Below are positions 1 to 11,821 of a stretch of 64,000 bases of DNA, in pieces. Source of the stretch: Lagopus muta (taxonomy: Eukaryota; Chordata; Aves; Galliformes; Phasianidae); the NCBI RefSeq assembly GCF_023343835.1, contig NC_064433.1, positions 181,429,777 to 181,493,776 of the forward strand, read 5' to 3'. The position numbers and the translations under genes are program-made. The notes under the pieces are model-generated. The model did not search any database, had not been told where the DNA came from, and was given only the letters and a program-made list of their open reading frames with translations. Numbering within the stretch: the stretch's first letter is position 1; every line of letters begins with the position of its first letter.

Positions 1-2458
1 TACCTAGATGTCTGCTTGGAAAACAACATGGTGAGCTCCAAGCAATCCAAGAGACTTCTAGAGTCTGTTGAGAATAACTTCCTGGTCCAGATATTGGACA
101 GCCCAACTACAAGTGAAACATTATTGGGTTTGGCGCTTGTCTGTGTGAAGGAGACCTTTAAAGAGGTTAAGTTCAGAAGTAGCCTGGGCTGCAGTGAACA
201 TGACCTGGTCAAGTTCACAATCTGGAGGAACATGGGCCTGGCAAGAGTGAAGTCAGAACTTCTGAACTTCAGGAGAGTGGACTTCAGGATGTTTAAGGAA
301 TTATTTAGGAATTATTGGATGAGACCCCTAGGAAGCTGTCCTCAGGGATATTGGGCATAAAGAGCTTGCAGCTCTTTAAAGACACCTTTCTGAGGGCACA
401 AGAGCTCTCCATCACCCAGAATAAGAAATCAAGCAGAGGAGGCAAGAAAGCAGCATGGTGAAACAGTCAATCTGAGGGACATGTACAAACAGGGACATGT
501 AGCCTGTGAAGAATAAGGGGATTCCATTCAGACATTCAGAGATGGGATCAGGAAGTCAAGGCACAGATGGAATTAAACTTGCCAGGAATGTGAAGAATAA
601 CAAGAAGGGTTTCTTTACATATGTTAGTCAGAAGAGGCAGACAAAGGAAAGTATATCCCCTCTGATAAATAAGAAGGGAGAACTGCTTCAACAGGCATGC
701 AGAAAGTGGAGGTACTCAGCAAGTTCCTTGTCTCAGACATCATTGGCAGTCAGGTTTCCCACATGTCTCGCGTGTCTAAAATTCTAGGTAGGGGTTGAGG
801 AAGAAAAATCCCTCCCACTAGGAGCAGTTCAAGTCTGAACTGCCTCATGAGGCTGAATGTATACAGATCTATGGGGCCAGATGGCGTGCATTGCAGGTTC
901 CTGAAGGAACTGGCTCATGTGGCTGTCAAGACACTCTCCATAGTATTTCAAATGTTATGGCTGTCAAGTGAAATTCCCTGTGACTGGAAAAGGGGAAACA
1001 TCACTACCATTTTGAAGTTGAGAAAGAAAGACTTGGGGAGCTACAGACTGGTGAGCCTTATATCTGTGCCTGGGAAGATCACAGAGTGGATCCTCCTAGA
1101 AGCTACGTTAAAGCACATGCAAGATAAAGAGGTGATCCAAGAAAGCCAACATGGCTTCACCAAAGGCAGATTGTGTCTGATCAATCTGGTGATCTTCTAG
1201 AATGGAGTGATGGCATTGGTGGACAAAGGAAGGGCAACAGGTGTCATCTACCTGGACTTGTGCAAGGCTTTTACTGTGCCTGCAGCACATCCTTATCTCT
1301 AAATTGGAGAGAGATGGTTTTGAAGGGTGGGCTATTCAGTGATGATCACAGCCAAAGTGTTGTGGTCAGTCTATGCTCAGGTGGAGGCCGGTGATGAATG
1401 ATGTCCCCCAGAGGTCCATCTTGGGGCCAGTAATCTTCAATATCAATAACCCAGACAGTGGGACTGAGTGCATGCTCAGCAAGGGTGCACTTGCTAACGA
1501 TCCCAAGATGAATGGTGCAGCTGACACTATAGAAGGAAGGGATGCTATCCAAAGGAACTTGGACAGGCTTGAAAAATGTGCCCATGTGAGCTAACGATGT
1601 TTAACAAGGCCAAATTCCAGGTATTAAACTTGAGTCAGGGCAATTCCAGACTGCAAGAAGAACTCACTGAGAGCAGCCCAGTGGAGAGGGGCTTCAGGGT
1701 CCTGATGGATGAATGGCTGAGCATGAGCCAGCAGTGTAGTAGTCCAGAATTCCAACTGTATCTTGGGATGCATCAAAAGAGGGGTGGGAGGTGGGGGAAG
1801 GAGGTTGTTCTCCCCCTCTGTTCTGCCATCATGAGGCCCCATATGGAGTACTACATCCAGTAGTACATCCACAGAGTATCATAGAATCATAGAATCATAG
1901 AATCACAAGGTTGGAAATGACCTATAAGATCATCTAGTCCAACCGTCTCCTCAACACCATTGCTACTGCAGCCCCAGCCTAAGAAGGATGCAGAGCTAGT
2001 GGAGTGTGTCCAGAGAAGGTCCATAAAAATAAGCAGAGATTTGGAGCACATCTCCTATGCAGAAAAGTTGAGAGAGTTGGGCTTGTTTAGTTGGAGAATG
2101 AAATGTTTCAGGGAGACTTCATTGCAGCCTTCGAGTACCTGAGGGCTTGTAAAAAGGAAAGAGATCAACATTTGATATAATCTAGTGGTGATATGACAAG
2201 GGGGAATGGCTTTGAAGTAAAAGATGGGAAAGTTAGAGTAGTTGTCAGGAAGAAATTCTTTACTCAGAGTGCAGTGAGACACTGGCACAGGCTGCCCAGA
2301 GAAGCTGTGGATGCCCCATTCCTGGAGGTGTTCAAGACCAGGCTGGATTGGGCCCTGGACAGCCTGGTTAAATGGTTAGTGACCCTGTCAATGTCAGGGG
2401 TTTGGAATTAGATGATCTGTAATGTCCCTTCCAGTCTAAACCATTATATGATTCTAAA
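1..2458 (+). mobile_element. CR1 LINE, decayed, cut by the window edge
   Basis: This is a non-LTR retrotransposon of the avian CR1 family, broken into several frames. Translations in order show the end of the endonuclease domain (LGCSEHDLVKF near 190-222, where S-E-H replaces the usual S-D-H). Reverse transcriptase blocks follow: [13 protein letters not shown] (from about 871), a YRLVSL block (about 1042), QHGFTKGR (about 1147), YLDLCKAF (about 1249) and RSILGPVIFNI (about 1412). The catalytic F-A-D-D is replaced by L-A-N-D near 1492-1503. Thumb-region sequence follows (CVQRR near 1999), then a 3' UTR ending near 2458. Frameshifts occur near 1200, 1370 and 1570, and a second CR1 fragment interrupts it at about 1878-1968. 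Broken frames and a lost catalytic pair mean it is dead. The 5' part lies outside the window. Confidence 0.93.
1878..1968 (-). mobile_element. CR1 3'-end fragment nested in the larger CR1
   Basis: Three ATAGAATC-type octamers start here. They are the reverse complement of the CR1 3' terminus, and they are followed by the usual GGTTGGAAATGACC and GTCCAACC stretch. On both sides the + strand CR1 reading continues: HMEYYIQ ends near 1860 and PQPKKDAELVECVQRR resumes near 1969. A short minus-strand CR1 has therefore inserted into the older + strand copy. No clear target-site duplication is visible. Confidence 0.85.
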
Positions 2459-3124
2459 ATCAACTGAATCATTTTCTCTCTCAGAGGTTTTGATGACACT
2501 TAACTCTGTCAAATGCTTACCCCAGAACTGGAGACTGAAAACAGCTCCAGCGAGAACAAATAATAACAGAATTAAGGAGGCCATTTTACAAGAGGATCAT
2601 ATAGCCATAGTTCATCAAAATTAAGGAACAGAATGTCTGTGATCTTTAATAATAGTAATAAGTTTGCTTCTTTGGAGTTAATATAAAGCACAAGCAACCC
2701 GGTCTTTTTTGTCTTTCCATGAGTAAGTAAAAAACTGATCCCCAAATTGTCATTTTAGGTGAACATAAAAATAGTTTGGGCAATTTGAAGGTTTTACTCT
2801 GTAGTAAATAGTACTTCCTCAATGTGTTAAACCTACGATTTATTCCAGTTCACCTTAGATTGGGTTAAATTAATTGATCGCCCTTCATATTTCCTACTCT
2901 GCACAAATTCAACTGTTGATTTCATTTACAAAGGTCATGTTGTGATACTAAGTTTCCATGATGAAATTTACTGCACTTTGATTCACTTAAGAAACTGAGT
3001 GGCCATCACATCTCGTGGCTGTATCTTTCCCTCCCTTTCTGTTATTTAGCATCACAAGTCCCAGATGGTGCCTAGCAGGCTTGTGGCTCATGTCTGGCTC
3101 TTCTTTTAATTGACACCATTGGTG

Positions 3125-3262
3125 TGGTAAGCAGGACTAGGGAAGTCATCCTGCTTCTGTACTCGGCATTGGTGAGGCCTCACCTCGAGTACTGTGTTCA
3201 GTTTTGGGCACCTCAGTACAGGACAGGTGCTGGAGCAGGTCCAAAGAAGGGCAACAAGCCAT
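3125..3262 (+). mobile_element. CR1 fragment, end of reverse transcriptase ORF
   Basis: A short open stretch translates as [19 protein letters not shown] followed by FWAPQYRT, the conserved block near the end of the CR1 polymerase. Both ends fade into unrelated sequence, so this is an internal fragment without the CR1 3' terminus. Confidence 0.85.
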
Positions 3263-4800
3263 AAAGAACAGCTGGTGAGGTTTAAACTGAGTGTTCACAT
3301 TATCAAGCAACCAAGTGTTACCCTCACATCCATGAATTACGCTGCTGACCCAATTTAAGCTCCATAGCTCTCAAAGATATCAGCACTGCAAGGGTGCAAA
3401 GAAAGCTTTATTACAGCCTTCAGCAAATTTCCACTTGTGGGCTGCTTGACCATCTTTTCGCTGCTCTCAGTACAGGGTCATGCTCTCTTTTCCAAGGATT
3501 TGGAATTTCTTAACTCTTTTCAATCAGCTAAATGTTTAACGCTAGCTTTGTTTGACACCATGAGAGCAAGACAAGTATCCAGACCCAAAGGTTCACACTT
3601 CAGATTCTTTTAGGATTCTCCTTAACTTAGTATTTGTTATCCTTAGAGGACAGGATTTGAAGGAACTACGGAACTGGAGAAATGAAAAAATATTGGTCCC
3701 TTGACAGCTTTTAAGTTGAATACTTTCATTGACTTCAATGCAGCCAGGTGGGTTTATCACTTTAGAATTTCTCATACAAAATACAGAGTTTAATATTTTG
3801 GTCTTTGAATGCCTGGCTAAATCAAAAGCAACTGGCAATACTTTGAGTCAGCGAGTCAGTGTTATTGCCACATATCATCCGGATTGATGTGCATCATTCG
3901 AGGTATAGTATTTCTGCCTTGCTTTTTGTTTACTTTTAACATCACAGGGCACTTTCCTTCATATCTGCATTTCTACTGCAGAGCTGCTGAGCTCACAGGC
4001 ATGCGTGCAGCTAACCCATGCAAAGTGCACTCCATTTTTCAGCACACAGCTAAACTGCTGATAAACACGTGCTTAGAAAAATCTGCCTTGTCCCTGTAAT
4101 TATGGGAAAATATTACCTTACCTCATCATGAAATAATAACTCATTTTCAATTTAATCAAGTAACTCAGACTTTCTTGAATGCTTTCACTCCTTGCTGTGC
4201 AGCAATAAAACAGTCCCATCTTCTCCAGAAATGTTTCTTTATATCATATGCCCAACAATGAAGATAGAGGAGGGTTTAACCATCAATAAACTAATTTAAT
4301 TTCTGGAGATATTAATTAAAGACATACACACTGTTTTGCCTACGACTCTTAAAATTAGAAAACAGGGAAAGTAAATCTTGTTCTTGATAATCATTTTCCT
4401 CAAATGGCACCATATAAATCAAAAGTTATAACTCAAAATTATTTAATCTGATGAGAAAGGTGGATGCATTAATTATAAGAACAGAGAATACTGCAAGACA
4501 TGATTGGCAAAGCCTGGCCAAGAATGTTAACACACAGCAGAGTTGTTTCAACACAGAGAAAAAAATTAAATCAAAGAACTATTTTCCTACAGTAATTTCT
4601 TTCTTGATTACACTAAAAGATGGAAAGGATGCTTAGATGAAAGCTCACTATCAATATAAAGTTATGTCTCTGGCTGAAACTACAAAATTACTACCCACAC
4701 AAAAGAAACTCACAGCACACTTGTTTTCGGTGAGTAAATCATCTGTGCATAAATAAGTTGCTGACTGCTTCACAATATGAACTCTCTATATTCTGTTTTT

Positions 4801-5220
4801 ATAGAATCACAGAATGGTGTGAGTAGGAAGAGACCTTAAAGATCATCCAGCCATGGGAAGAGAAATCACTCACTAGATCAGGCTGCACAAAACACCATCC
4901 AACCTAGCCTTGAACACCTACACGGATGGGGCACTCAGAGCTTCTCTGGGCAACCTGATATTTAATCTAAATCTACTTGCTTTTAGCTTAAACCCATTTC
5001 CCCTTTTCCTATCACTACACTCCCCAGTAAAGAGTCTCTCAAGCTTTTCTGTAGAACTCTTTATGTACTGGAAGGTCACTGTAAGGTCTTCCTGAAGTTT
5101 TGTCTTCTCCAGACTGAATAAACAAAGTCTATCTTAAACTTTCTTAATAGGAGAAATGCTTCAGGCTTCAATTATCTTCATGGTCCTCTTCTGAACTTGG
5201 AAGAAGAAGGCTTGGATCCA
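4801..5220 (-). mobile_element. CR1 3' end, minus strand
   Basis: It begins with ATAGAATCACAGAATGG and continues through AGACCTTAAAGATCATCCAG, the reverse complement of the CR1 3' terminus. The body is diverged CR1 3' region (for example CTTCTCTGGGCAACCTG), recognisable to about 5220. It is a 5'-truncated copy. Confidence 0.85.
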
Positions 5221-6293
5221 AGGTGACATCAACGAAAAGATTTAACATATCCCGCTAGCTGCTATGATAGCAGCATGGCTATCATAATCACATTATAGAA
5301 ATATGTTGTAAAACAGGTGGAGATATAATCAATGCTTCCGTTTTTTTTTTAGTAAGATAAGAAACTGAGGATAATTTTTCACAGGCTTGATTTGATGTCA
5401 TTTAGCTGTTTCCATTTAAATGTGGAATGGCTAAGTATGAAGCTATTGATGAATTCTGTACTTCATAAATTGATAATTCAGTGGAGCCTGTTAACATACT
5501 AAGGATGAAGAGTCAGTTTTGAGACATCCTTTGACAACCAAAGTCCTCAGTAAAAAATTAGACTGTGAGTAGAATCAGTAAGAAAAACTTTGGTGTATAA
5601 TAAGCAGATGGAAGATTAACCCTTGTTGAGGCAATCTGAACTTGCATAGGAAGTATGTATCTGTTAACTAATTACAGATGGTAACAGTGGCTACACAAAA
5701 CTAAACATCATGCCTACTTCTACTCACAGTGCAGCTCAGTTGCAAGGCCAGCTTCACTTCAGCTGTCTTTTCAGGAGCTGCAGTAGCTTAGTTCCAGTCC
5801 TTGTTTGATCTTCATGTTGATAATATTTTCACATCAGTTTGGCTCTCTAAATTCACTACCAAACTCAGCATCTCTTGAGATTCTATACAGTTTTTCTGAC
5901 TATTTAGAATTCACCATATAAGCACAACAGTAGTTTTAATACTTCTGAAGAAATATGACTGACTTTCTGATTTTCAGAAGTGCTTAACATCTGTTCAGTG
6001 TCAATGGTAGCAACTTCCTACTCTTCAGCCAGTACACACATCTTGTTAAAATACACTCTCATGAATTTTGAAGTGCTAGGGAGTTAGTTTTCTCATCCCA
6101 CCTGGGTTCAGTTGTCTGTGCAAAACTGCTTTATAGGCTGAAGTGCAAATTTCACATATACAGAAAATTGAGTATTTTATATAAAGCAGCCAGACAATGC
6201 AGCAACGAAGTCACTTTGAGGAAGTTAGTGTGTTTGGGTAAAGGTCTCCCACTTATGCCTTAAGAGGTGTACAGCACGTGGATATACAGCATT

Positions 6294-6512
6294 TCAGGTA
6301 AAACATTAGGAAAAATGTCTTCTCAGAAAGAGTTGTGAGGCACTGACACAGGCTGCCCAGGCACTGGTGGAGTCACTGTCAGTGGAGGTGTTAAGAAATA
6401 TGGAGATGTGGCACTGAGGGACATGGTTAGTGGTTATGGTGAAGACAGGTTAATGGTTGGACTAGATGATCTTAGTGGTCTTTTCCAGCCATAATGACTC
6501 TACGATTCTATG
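6294..6512 (+). mobile_element. CR1 3' end, plus strand
   Basis: Typical CR1 3' region: AGGCTGCCCAGGCACTGGTGG, then GTTGGACTAGATGATCTTAG, ending in ACTCTACGATTCTATG. It is 5'-truncated with no coding capacity. Confidence 0.88.
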
Positions 6513-7742
6513 TGCTCTCCAGTACCCTGAGGTGATGCATTAATTGAAAGCCAGAGGACAAAGTATTTGGAAAGGCTTTGAGGTGTTCATCCAGCAAGCA
6601 ACAGCACTCTCTGTAGAGAATAATATCAGGAGATGCCTCTTGTCTCCTTTGTTTTCTCACCTCTCGTGCTCCTGCTTATTTTCTCAGCTACAAGAGTGTA
6701 ATAATCTGCCATTAAGTAAAGATTTTCCAAAGCATAAACAGACAAATAAAACAAAAAAATATTACTTCTGTGTCAGGAGAAGCTATCACTTTCATGAATA
6801 TAACTCAATGCAATTTATTTCCTCCCCTTGGACAATTTTCATCTTCCATACCCATACCAACCCTGCAGCAACTTCTGTGCATGAGTGCAGAAATACTGCA
6901 ATGTGCACTGCGATTTGCTTCCTTTTCCTCATCTCCTTTTATAACTATTGTTTGCTTTCTTTCTTTCTTTGTCTTGCTGTTTGCAGATCCCATTGCACTT
7001 GTTTGGGTCCACTTTGTATTTAGTAAGCCAACAATTTTGAAAGCTTTTTTTGTTTTTTAACCTGATGGCTTAAGTTAAACTAACAAAACACCAGATAACA
7101 GACCCCAGAGACTACTTTCCTCATATAGGCTCTTTCTTAGGGGAAAAAAAATATGCCTTATAGCATAGTTTCCAAAAACTACGATTCCTATAGTAGAGTA
7201 TATTGATTCTTTTATTTTAAGCATCAATTTAAAACATTGCACTGCCAAAAAAAAAAAAAAATAAAATTTAGGTTCCTGGCTCTTAGTCAGTCCTTCAGAT
7301 CACAGAAGTCCTTTATATCTACTAAAGATAATAACACATCATTTTATCTGAAGAGTTCAGAAGTTGAACGGAACCATCTTGACAGATACCTATGACTCTT
7401 ACCTGCCTTCAGAAACTGAATCACCCAGCTCAAATGTGAATGTTTATGATCAGACCGCATCCCCAGTGCTAGATGCTCTCATTACTTAGCTGCTATTTCA
7501 AAACTGAGGAGCTCTGAGACAGAAGGAATATTTAATGTTTGCTGCCATCCTAATTCAAGTGGAATTTAGCAGTCTGTAAATATTTACAGATTAGAGATGC
7601 AGCCACAGAAGCATATTTCTCTAAGAAGCATAACATACCAAGAATGTGCTTTTATTTGCATGACATGACTATTTTATTATCCTCTACAGTAAATGAGGAA
7701 AAGTTGGATTATTGTTGTTGAGTAGGAAGTGCAAGATGCAGT

Positions 7743-7910
7743 TATAGAGATACATATATATATATATGTGTTTTTTTTTTAAAAAAACAAAAATATCATT
7801 TCTCCAATAGCAGCAGAAACCTCTAAAGCTCTCCTAGAGCACTTTGGAAAGTTGCTTTTCTTTTCCTTCTCATGAGCTCATTTCTTTCTTAAAAAAAAAA
7901 AAAAAAAAAA
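7743..7910. repeat. TA microsatellite and A/T homopolymers
   Basis: A (TA)n tract at 7751-7770 is followed by T10 and A7 to 7787. A run of 20 A lies at 7891-7910. This is simple sequence with no sign of a gene. Confidence 0.9.
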
Positions 7911-8723
7911 GGAACGTACCTTGAGGTGTATTATATCCTAAAAAAACAAATGATAGTAAGGCAATTGTCAAGCATTGATTAACTATGAAAAATCAACAAG
8001 TATTTTTAACTACTCCATTCTGCTCTCAAAAATCCTGTGCAGAACAACACTGTGGCCACTGTAAGAAATGCCTCCATGGACTACAGCAGTTATTTTGTAG
8101 TAATTTGCAGTTTCTAGTGTAATCAACCCATTCTTTTTGCAGATACAAACACTAAGTCACTAATTTATGGTACTGTTTATATGGAGCACTCTTGAGAATA
8201 ATGCTGCACTTCAGTCTGAGAAATAGAGATGAGAAAAATAGATTTTGTTGACCTCCAGGCCACATTTCAGGATTACGTTAAGGAGAGGTTTGGGATTTTG
8301 AAATACATAGAAGCTGTTTAAGGAGGCTGTATGTTGAATGATCTGAATGTTCAAACAAATTTTCAGGAACTGCTTAAAGAGCTAAATGCAAACTTGCATC
8401 CTTACCATGAGAGTTGCCAGTACAGATCTATTACCATTCCTGTTGATATTTTACACAGGAATCGTAGTGCTCTCAGCTCAGAAAAGCTGAGAAGTTGTGC
8501 TAAAAGCATCTCTTCCTATTCCTACAGTTTTTCAATGGAGCAAAGAAAGAGCCACAATAAATTACCAGAGCTATCAAATTCCATATTTTCACATTTCAGT
8601 TGAATTTCAAGAAATGCAGCACTATCAGAGAAATCCTGCAATATTTTACAGTTTAATTCAAAATAGGTCTATTCTGAATTACAAATTTCTTCATTCTGGT
8701 TTTAAAAATTCTTACATTTGGTA

Positions 8724-8740
8724 ATATATATATATATATA
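8724..8740. repeat. (TA)n microsatellite
   Basis: About eight alternating TA units in intergenic DNA. Confidence 0.85.
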
Positions 8741-8959
8741 CTGACTATAAAAAGTGTCATTTTTAGCTCTAATGCAAAAATGTCAGTATCAATTTTAATG
8801 GTTGAAATAGCCCTAAAAATGAAACCAAACCAATCCAACCATGCTGTGGAAATACCTTAACAAGATCTATCTGTTTTTCCATACTAGTGATAGCCACAAT
8901 AAAATGAGAAAACAAAATGAACAGATCAAAATATCAAAATGAATGATGCTATAACATCA

Positions 8960-8988
8960 ATAAAATAGAATAAAATAAAATAAAATAA
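8960..8988. repeat. (TAAAA)n microsatellite
   Basis: Imperfect TAAAA units: one TAAAATAGAA variant, then several clean copies. Confidence 0.85.
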
Positions 8989-10105
8989 GGCATTTGTTAA
9001 ATGTTCTCACTGAAAGACTTATAATACCAGAGTAATGCCAAGAGCACACAGTGATGAGAGAACATGACAAAATAGAATGAATGAAGATTGTGGGCAGAAA
9101 AATATAGAGAAAATTGAAAAAATTTGCCAAACCTCAAGGAAACTATATGAAGTTGACATAAGACAAAACCCGACAAATGTTCTGAAGATTAATAACACAG
9201 AAAGTTTTCCTTAAACAACAAGAATTCAGCATTAAAGAGTTGAGTATATTTGGTAACCCACAAAAAGGAAATTAGGAAGGAAAGCATGGACAACATTCAG
9301 CTGCTAACATTCTGACAAATAATGCAAGTGATAAACACTTATCTTTCTGGTGAATTTTCAGGTGTTTAGAGTCATATGGACTTGTTAGCGTAGAGCTGTA
9401 GCAGTCAAGTCCCCAGCAGCAGTAAGTTGGCTTTGTAGGAAGCACGTGGGCCTGCTTTCCTTTCCTTCCTGGAACCCCAGTTCAGTGCTTCCTCACCCTC
9501 TGTGGATCTGAAGCATTGGCAAGGAGGGAGGTCACTGTATATAAGTCCAGGGAGCACATTTCCTTGGAGTACGGAGGAAAGCCATGAGTGTGGCATGCAT
9601 CTGGGGAAGTGAAAGTGAGAAAGCAGGGCCATGGGGAGAAATAGGTATGACACTTAGCTGACTAAGCATGAAAATATCAGGAGAAAACCAAAATGGCATG
9701 GAGATGAACAGTGGAGACTTGAGGATGAACTTCTGCCTCTTCTGAGAAAAAGACGAGGAGAAGGGAGAAATACTGTATCATTAAAAAAGAAACTCGGTAG
9801 CCAAAGAAGCACTTCAAATTAATTACTTGTTTTAATATCAGGTCATAACAGTACAGAGCTGTCTTCTGGAGGCAGACTCTAAACATCTGCTCCCCTCACA
9901 GGCTTTTCAAAGACACTGCCGTTGGTTCTTGCTGCTTGCTGGGCAAGCAATTCTATCAACAGGGTGAGGCACTTCTGTTTGAGAAATGTTCCTATATATA
10001 GCAATCACAGTGTGCATCATACTGTTGAATCTTAGGAACATACAGAGAGGTGTCTATGTGACATCTATTTTATAAAATGTAAGCTATGGTCAAAGCACAA
10101 TAATA

Positions 10106-10180
10106 GAGGAGAGGAGAGGAGAGGAGAGGAGAGGAGAGGAGAGGAGAGGAGAGGAGAGGAGAGGAGAGGAGAGGAGAGGA
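10106..10180 (+). repeat. (GAGGA)15 microsatellite
   Basis: Fifteen uninterrupted GAGGA units (75 bp), purely purine on this strand, 1.6 kb upstream of the PGR start codon. The unbroken array suggests recent expansion and likely length polymorphism. Confidence 0.97.
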
Positions 10181-11200
10181 AAAATATAAAAGATGACTAT
10201 AAATGTATTTCTATTTCTAATAGAAAAAAAATTAAATATATATAGACTTCCAAAGCAGCCTATCACTCAATACTATTTTGCCAAGAATAATACAAAACGT
10301 ACACATTGCTCTGAATAAAATTTATTTGAAGCCACTTTTTCTATAAATTTGCTCTGCATTTCTGATGTTAGCTTTTAGACCACTGAAATAATTTCAAGAA
10401 GTTGCTTTCCTCCCCTCAAAGCTGTCCTATGCAATCTGAGAATATTCCAAAAGTAAAACAACAATAGGAACTATTTCATCCTGATAAGAGTTTTTGAGAA
10501 AGATGCCCTTTCACAGAAGCATGCTCTACTCACAGAGCACAAGCAAGCTTGTAACAATTTACGTCTCTGAATCAAAAATACACTGATTCTATTCAAAGTC
10601 AGAAGGGCTACTCCTGGGCTAATTTACTTTTTGTATCTCTAAACACCATCTTGTTTTCTTAGACTGCTATATAATGCAAATGTATGTGTGTGTATGTGTG
10701 AATTTGAATTAGAAATAGTGTTATCAAGCTGAACATGCTCCTCCACTGAGCCAGCAATTCACATAAACAGCCATGAACAGACAACGACTTCTTGGTTTTA
10801 AGTAATTTGGGCTAGGTTGGAACTTGGTGCACACAAGGCAGCCAGCCAGCTCTGCAAGGCCAGCCTCAGGTCCATTCAAAACGTCCTTTCTTCACTTCAA
10901 CAATGTAATTAAAGTATTAGAAGCACAGAATGCCTCATTTTTAATGTTTTTTTTTTGTTTGTTTGTTTTTTGTTTTTTCCCCGGTATTTCCTTCCAAAAC
11001 CCTTTTGCTTTCTCTGCTGTAAGGTATTTCAGAGGCCCCATAATGTGATGTAAGGTGTTTAATAGTCCCTTGGTTTCTTTGCTACTGGAAAATGGAAGAC
11101 GTATTCATTCTAACAGGGCGTAGAGGAACTTAAACCTGAAAGACACAGCGAACGTCTGAAAGAGAGGGTGAAGAACCAGGGAGGAGAGGACGTGTCTTCC

Positions 11201-11266
11201 TCCCCGTACAGCTCCCCGTACAGCTCCCCGTACAGCTCTCCGTACAGCTCTCCGTACAGCTCTCCG
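11201..11266 (+). repeat. 12-bp tandem repeat at the upstream edge of the CpG island
   Basis: Five 12-bp units: three TCCCCGTACAGC followed by two TCTCCGTACAGC, plus a partial unit (TCTCCG). Each full unit contains the palindrome GTAC. It lies about 560-620 bp upstream of the PR-B start codon, in the probable promoter or 5' UTR. Confidence 0.97.
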
Positions 11267-11744
11267 CCCAACCTGCGTGCAGCCGGCGTTGCACCCCTCG
11301 AGCAGGACAGACACCTGTAAGAACCGGGGGACGAGGTGAGACGGGGCTGCGAAGGCTGGGCGGCGAGGAGCGGAGCCGAGAGGGAACGGGAGCGGTGGGA
11401 GGGCCGCGGCAGGCGGAGCGAAGGAGGGGCCAGGCCGTGCCGGGAGCTGACGGAGGGAGCCTGCGGCGCCCGAGCGCGGAGCGCCGAAGGGGCGAGGAGG
11501 AGGCTGCCGGCCAGGGGCAGCGGGGAAAAGGGAGGGGCAAACCCGGGCGCCGCTCAGCGGTACGAGCGGCGGTGGGGCGGGGAGCGGCCGGGGGAGCGTG
11601 GCGGGCAGTGGGGAACGAGGCGCCGTCCCCGCCCACCCTCCCGCTGCCCCTCGGAAGGCAGCAGTCGCTCAGCTCGCTCTCCCCTCCGTAGGACCATCCC
11701 GGCGGCGATCAGCGCACGGCCGGGGCTCTTCGTAACTCAGCGCC

Positions 11745-11750
11745 ATGTGA
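11745..11750 (+). promoter_or_regulatory. Start-stop uORF in the PGR 5' leader
   Basis: An ATG is followed directly by TGA, 77 bases upstream of the PR-B initiation codon. The context GCGCCATGT has G at -3 but T at +4. If transcription starts upstream of it, as the CpG-island layout suggests, this is a minimal upstream reading frame that could hold ribosomes and lower or shift initiation at the receptor AUG. The effect is inferred. Confidence 0.5.
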
Positions 11751-11821
11751 GCGGGAGCTCCGTCCGGGCCGCGAGGAGCCGCGCCGGAGGTTTGGCGGCG
11801 TCCAGCGCTGCTCGGGGCAGC

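Larger units (their letters stand above)
2459..11189. other. Intergenic region upstream of PGR, no gene recognised
   Basis: AT-rich sequence in which no open frame resembles a known protein. The longest frame (6544-7023, 159 codons) is low-complexity, has no recognisable domain and overlaps a second unrelated frame. The identifiable contents are three CR1 fragments (3125-3262, 4801-5220, 6294-6512) and simple repeats (near 7743-7910, 8724-8740, 8960-8988 and 10106-10180), listed separately. In mammals TRPC6 lies on this side of PGR, but none of its exons is visible here. Confidence 0.6.

Noticed and set aside
2625-2639. GGAACAGAATGTCTG, resembling a steroid response element
   Set aside because: The second half-site deviates from TGTTCT, and a 15-bp partial match is expected by chance in 64 kb.
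6544-7060. 159-codon plus-strand frame with a hydrophobic end
   Set aside because: Pyrimidine-rich DNA gives F-, L- and S-rich peptides. There is no domain, an equally open second frame overlaps it, and I see no splice or promoter context.
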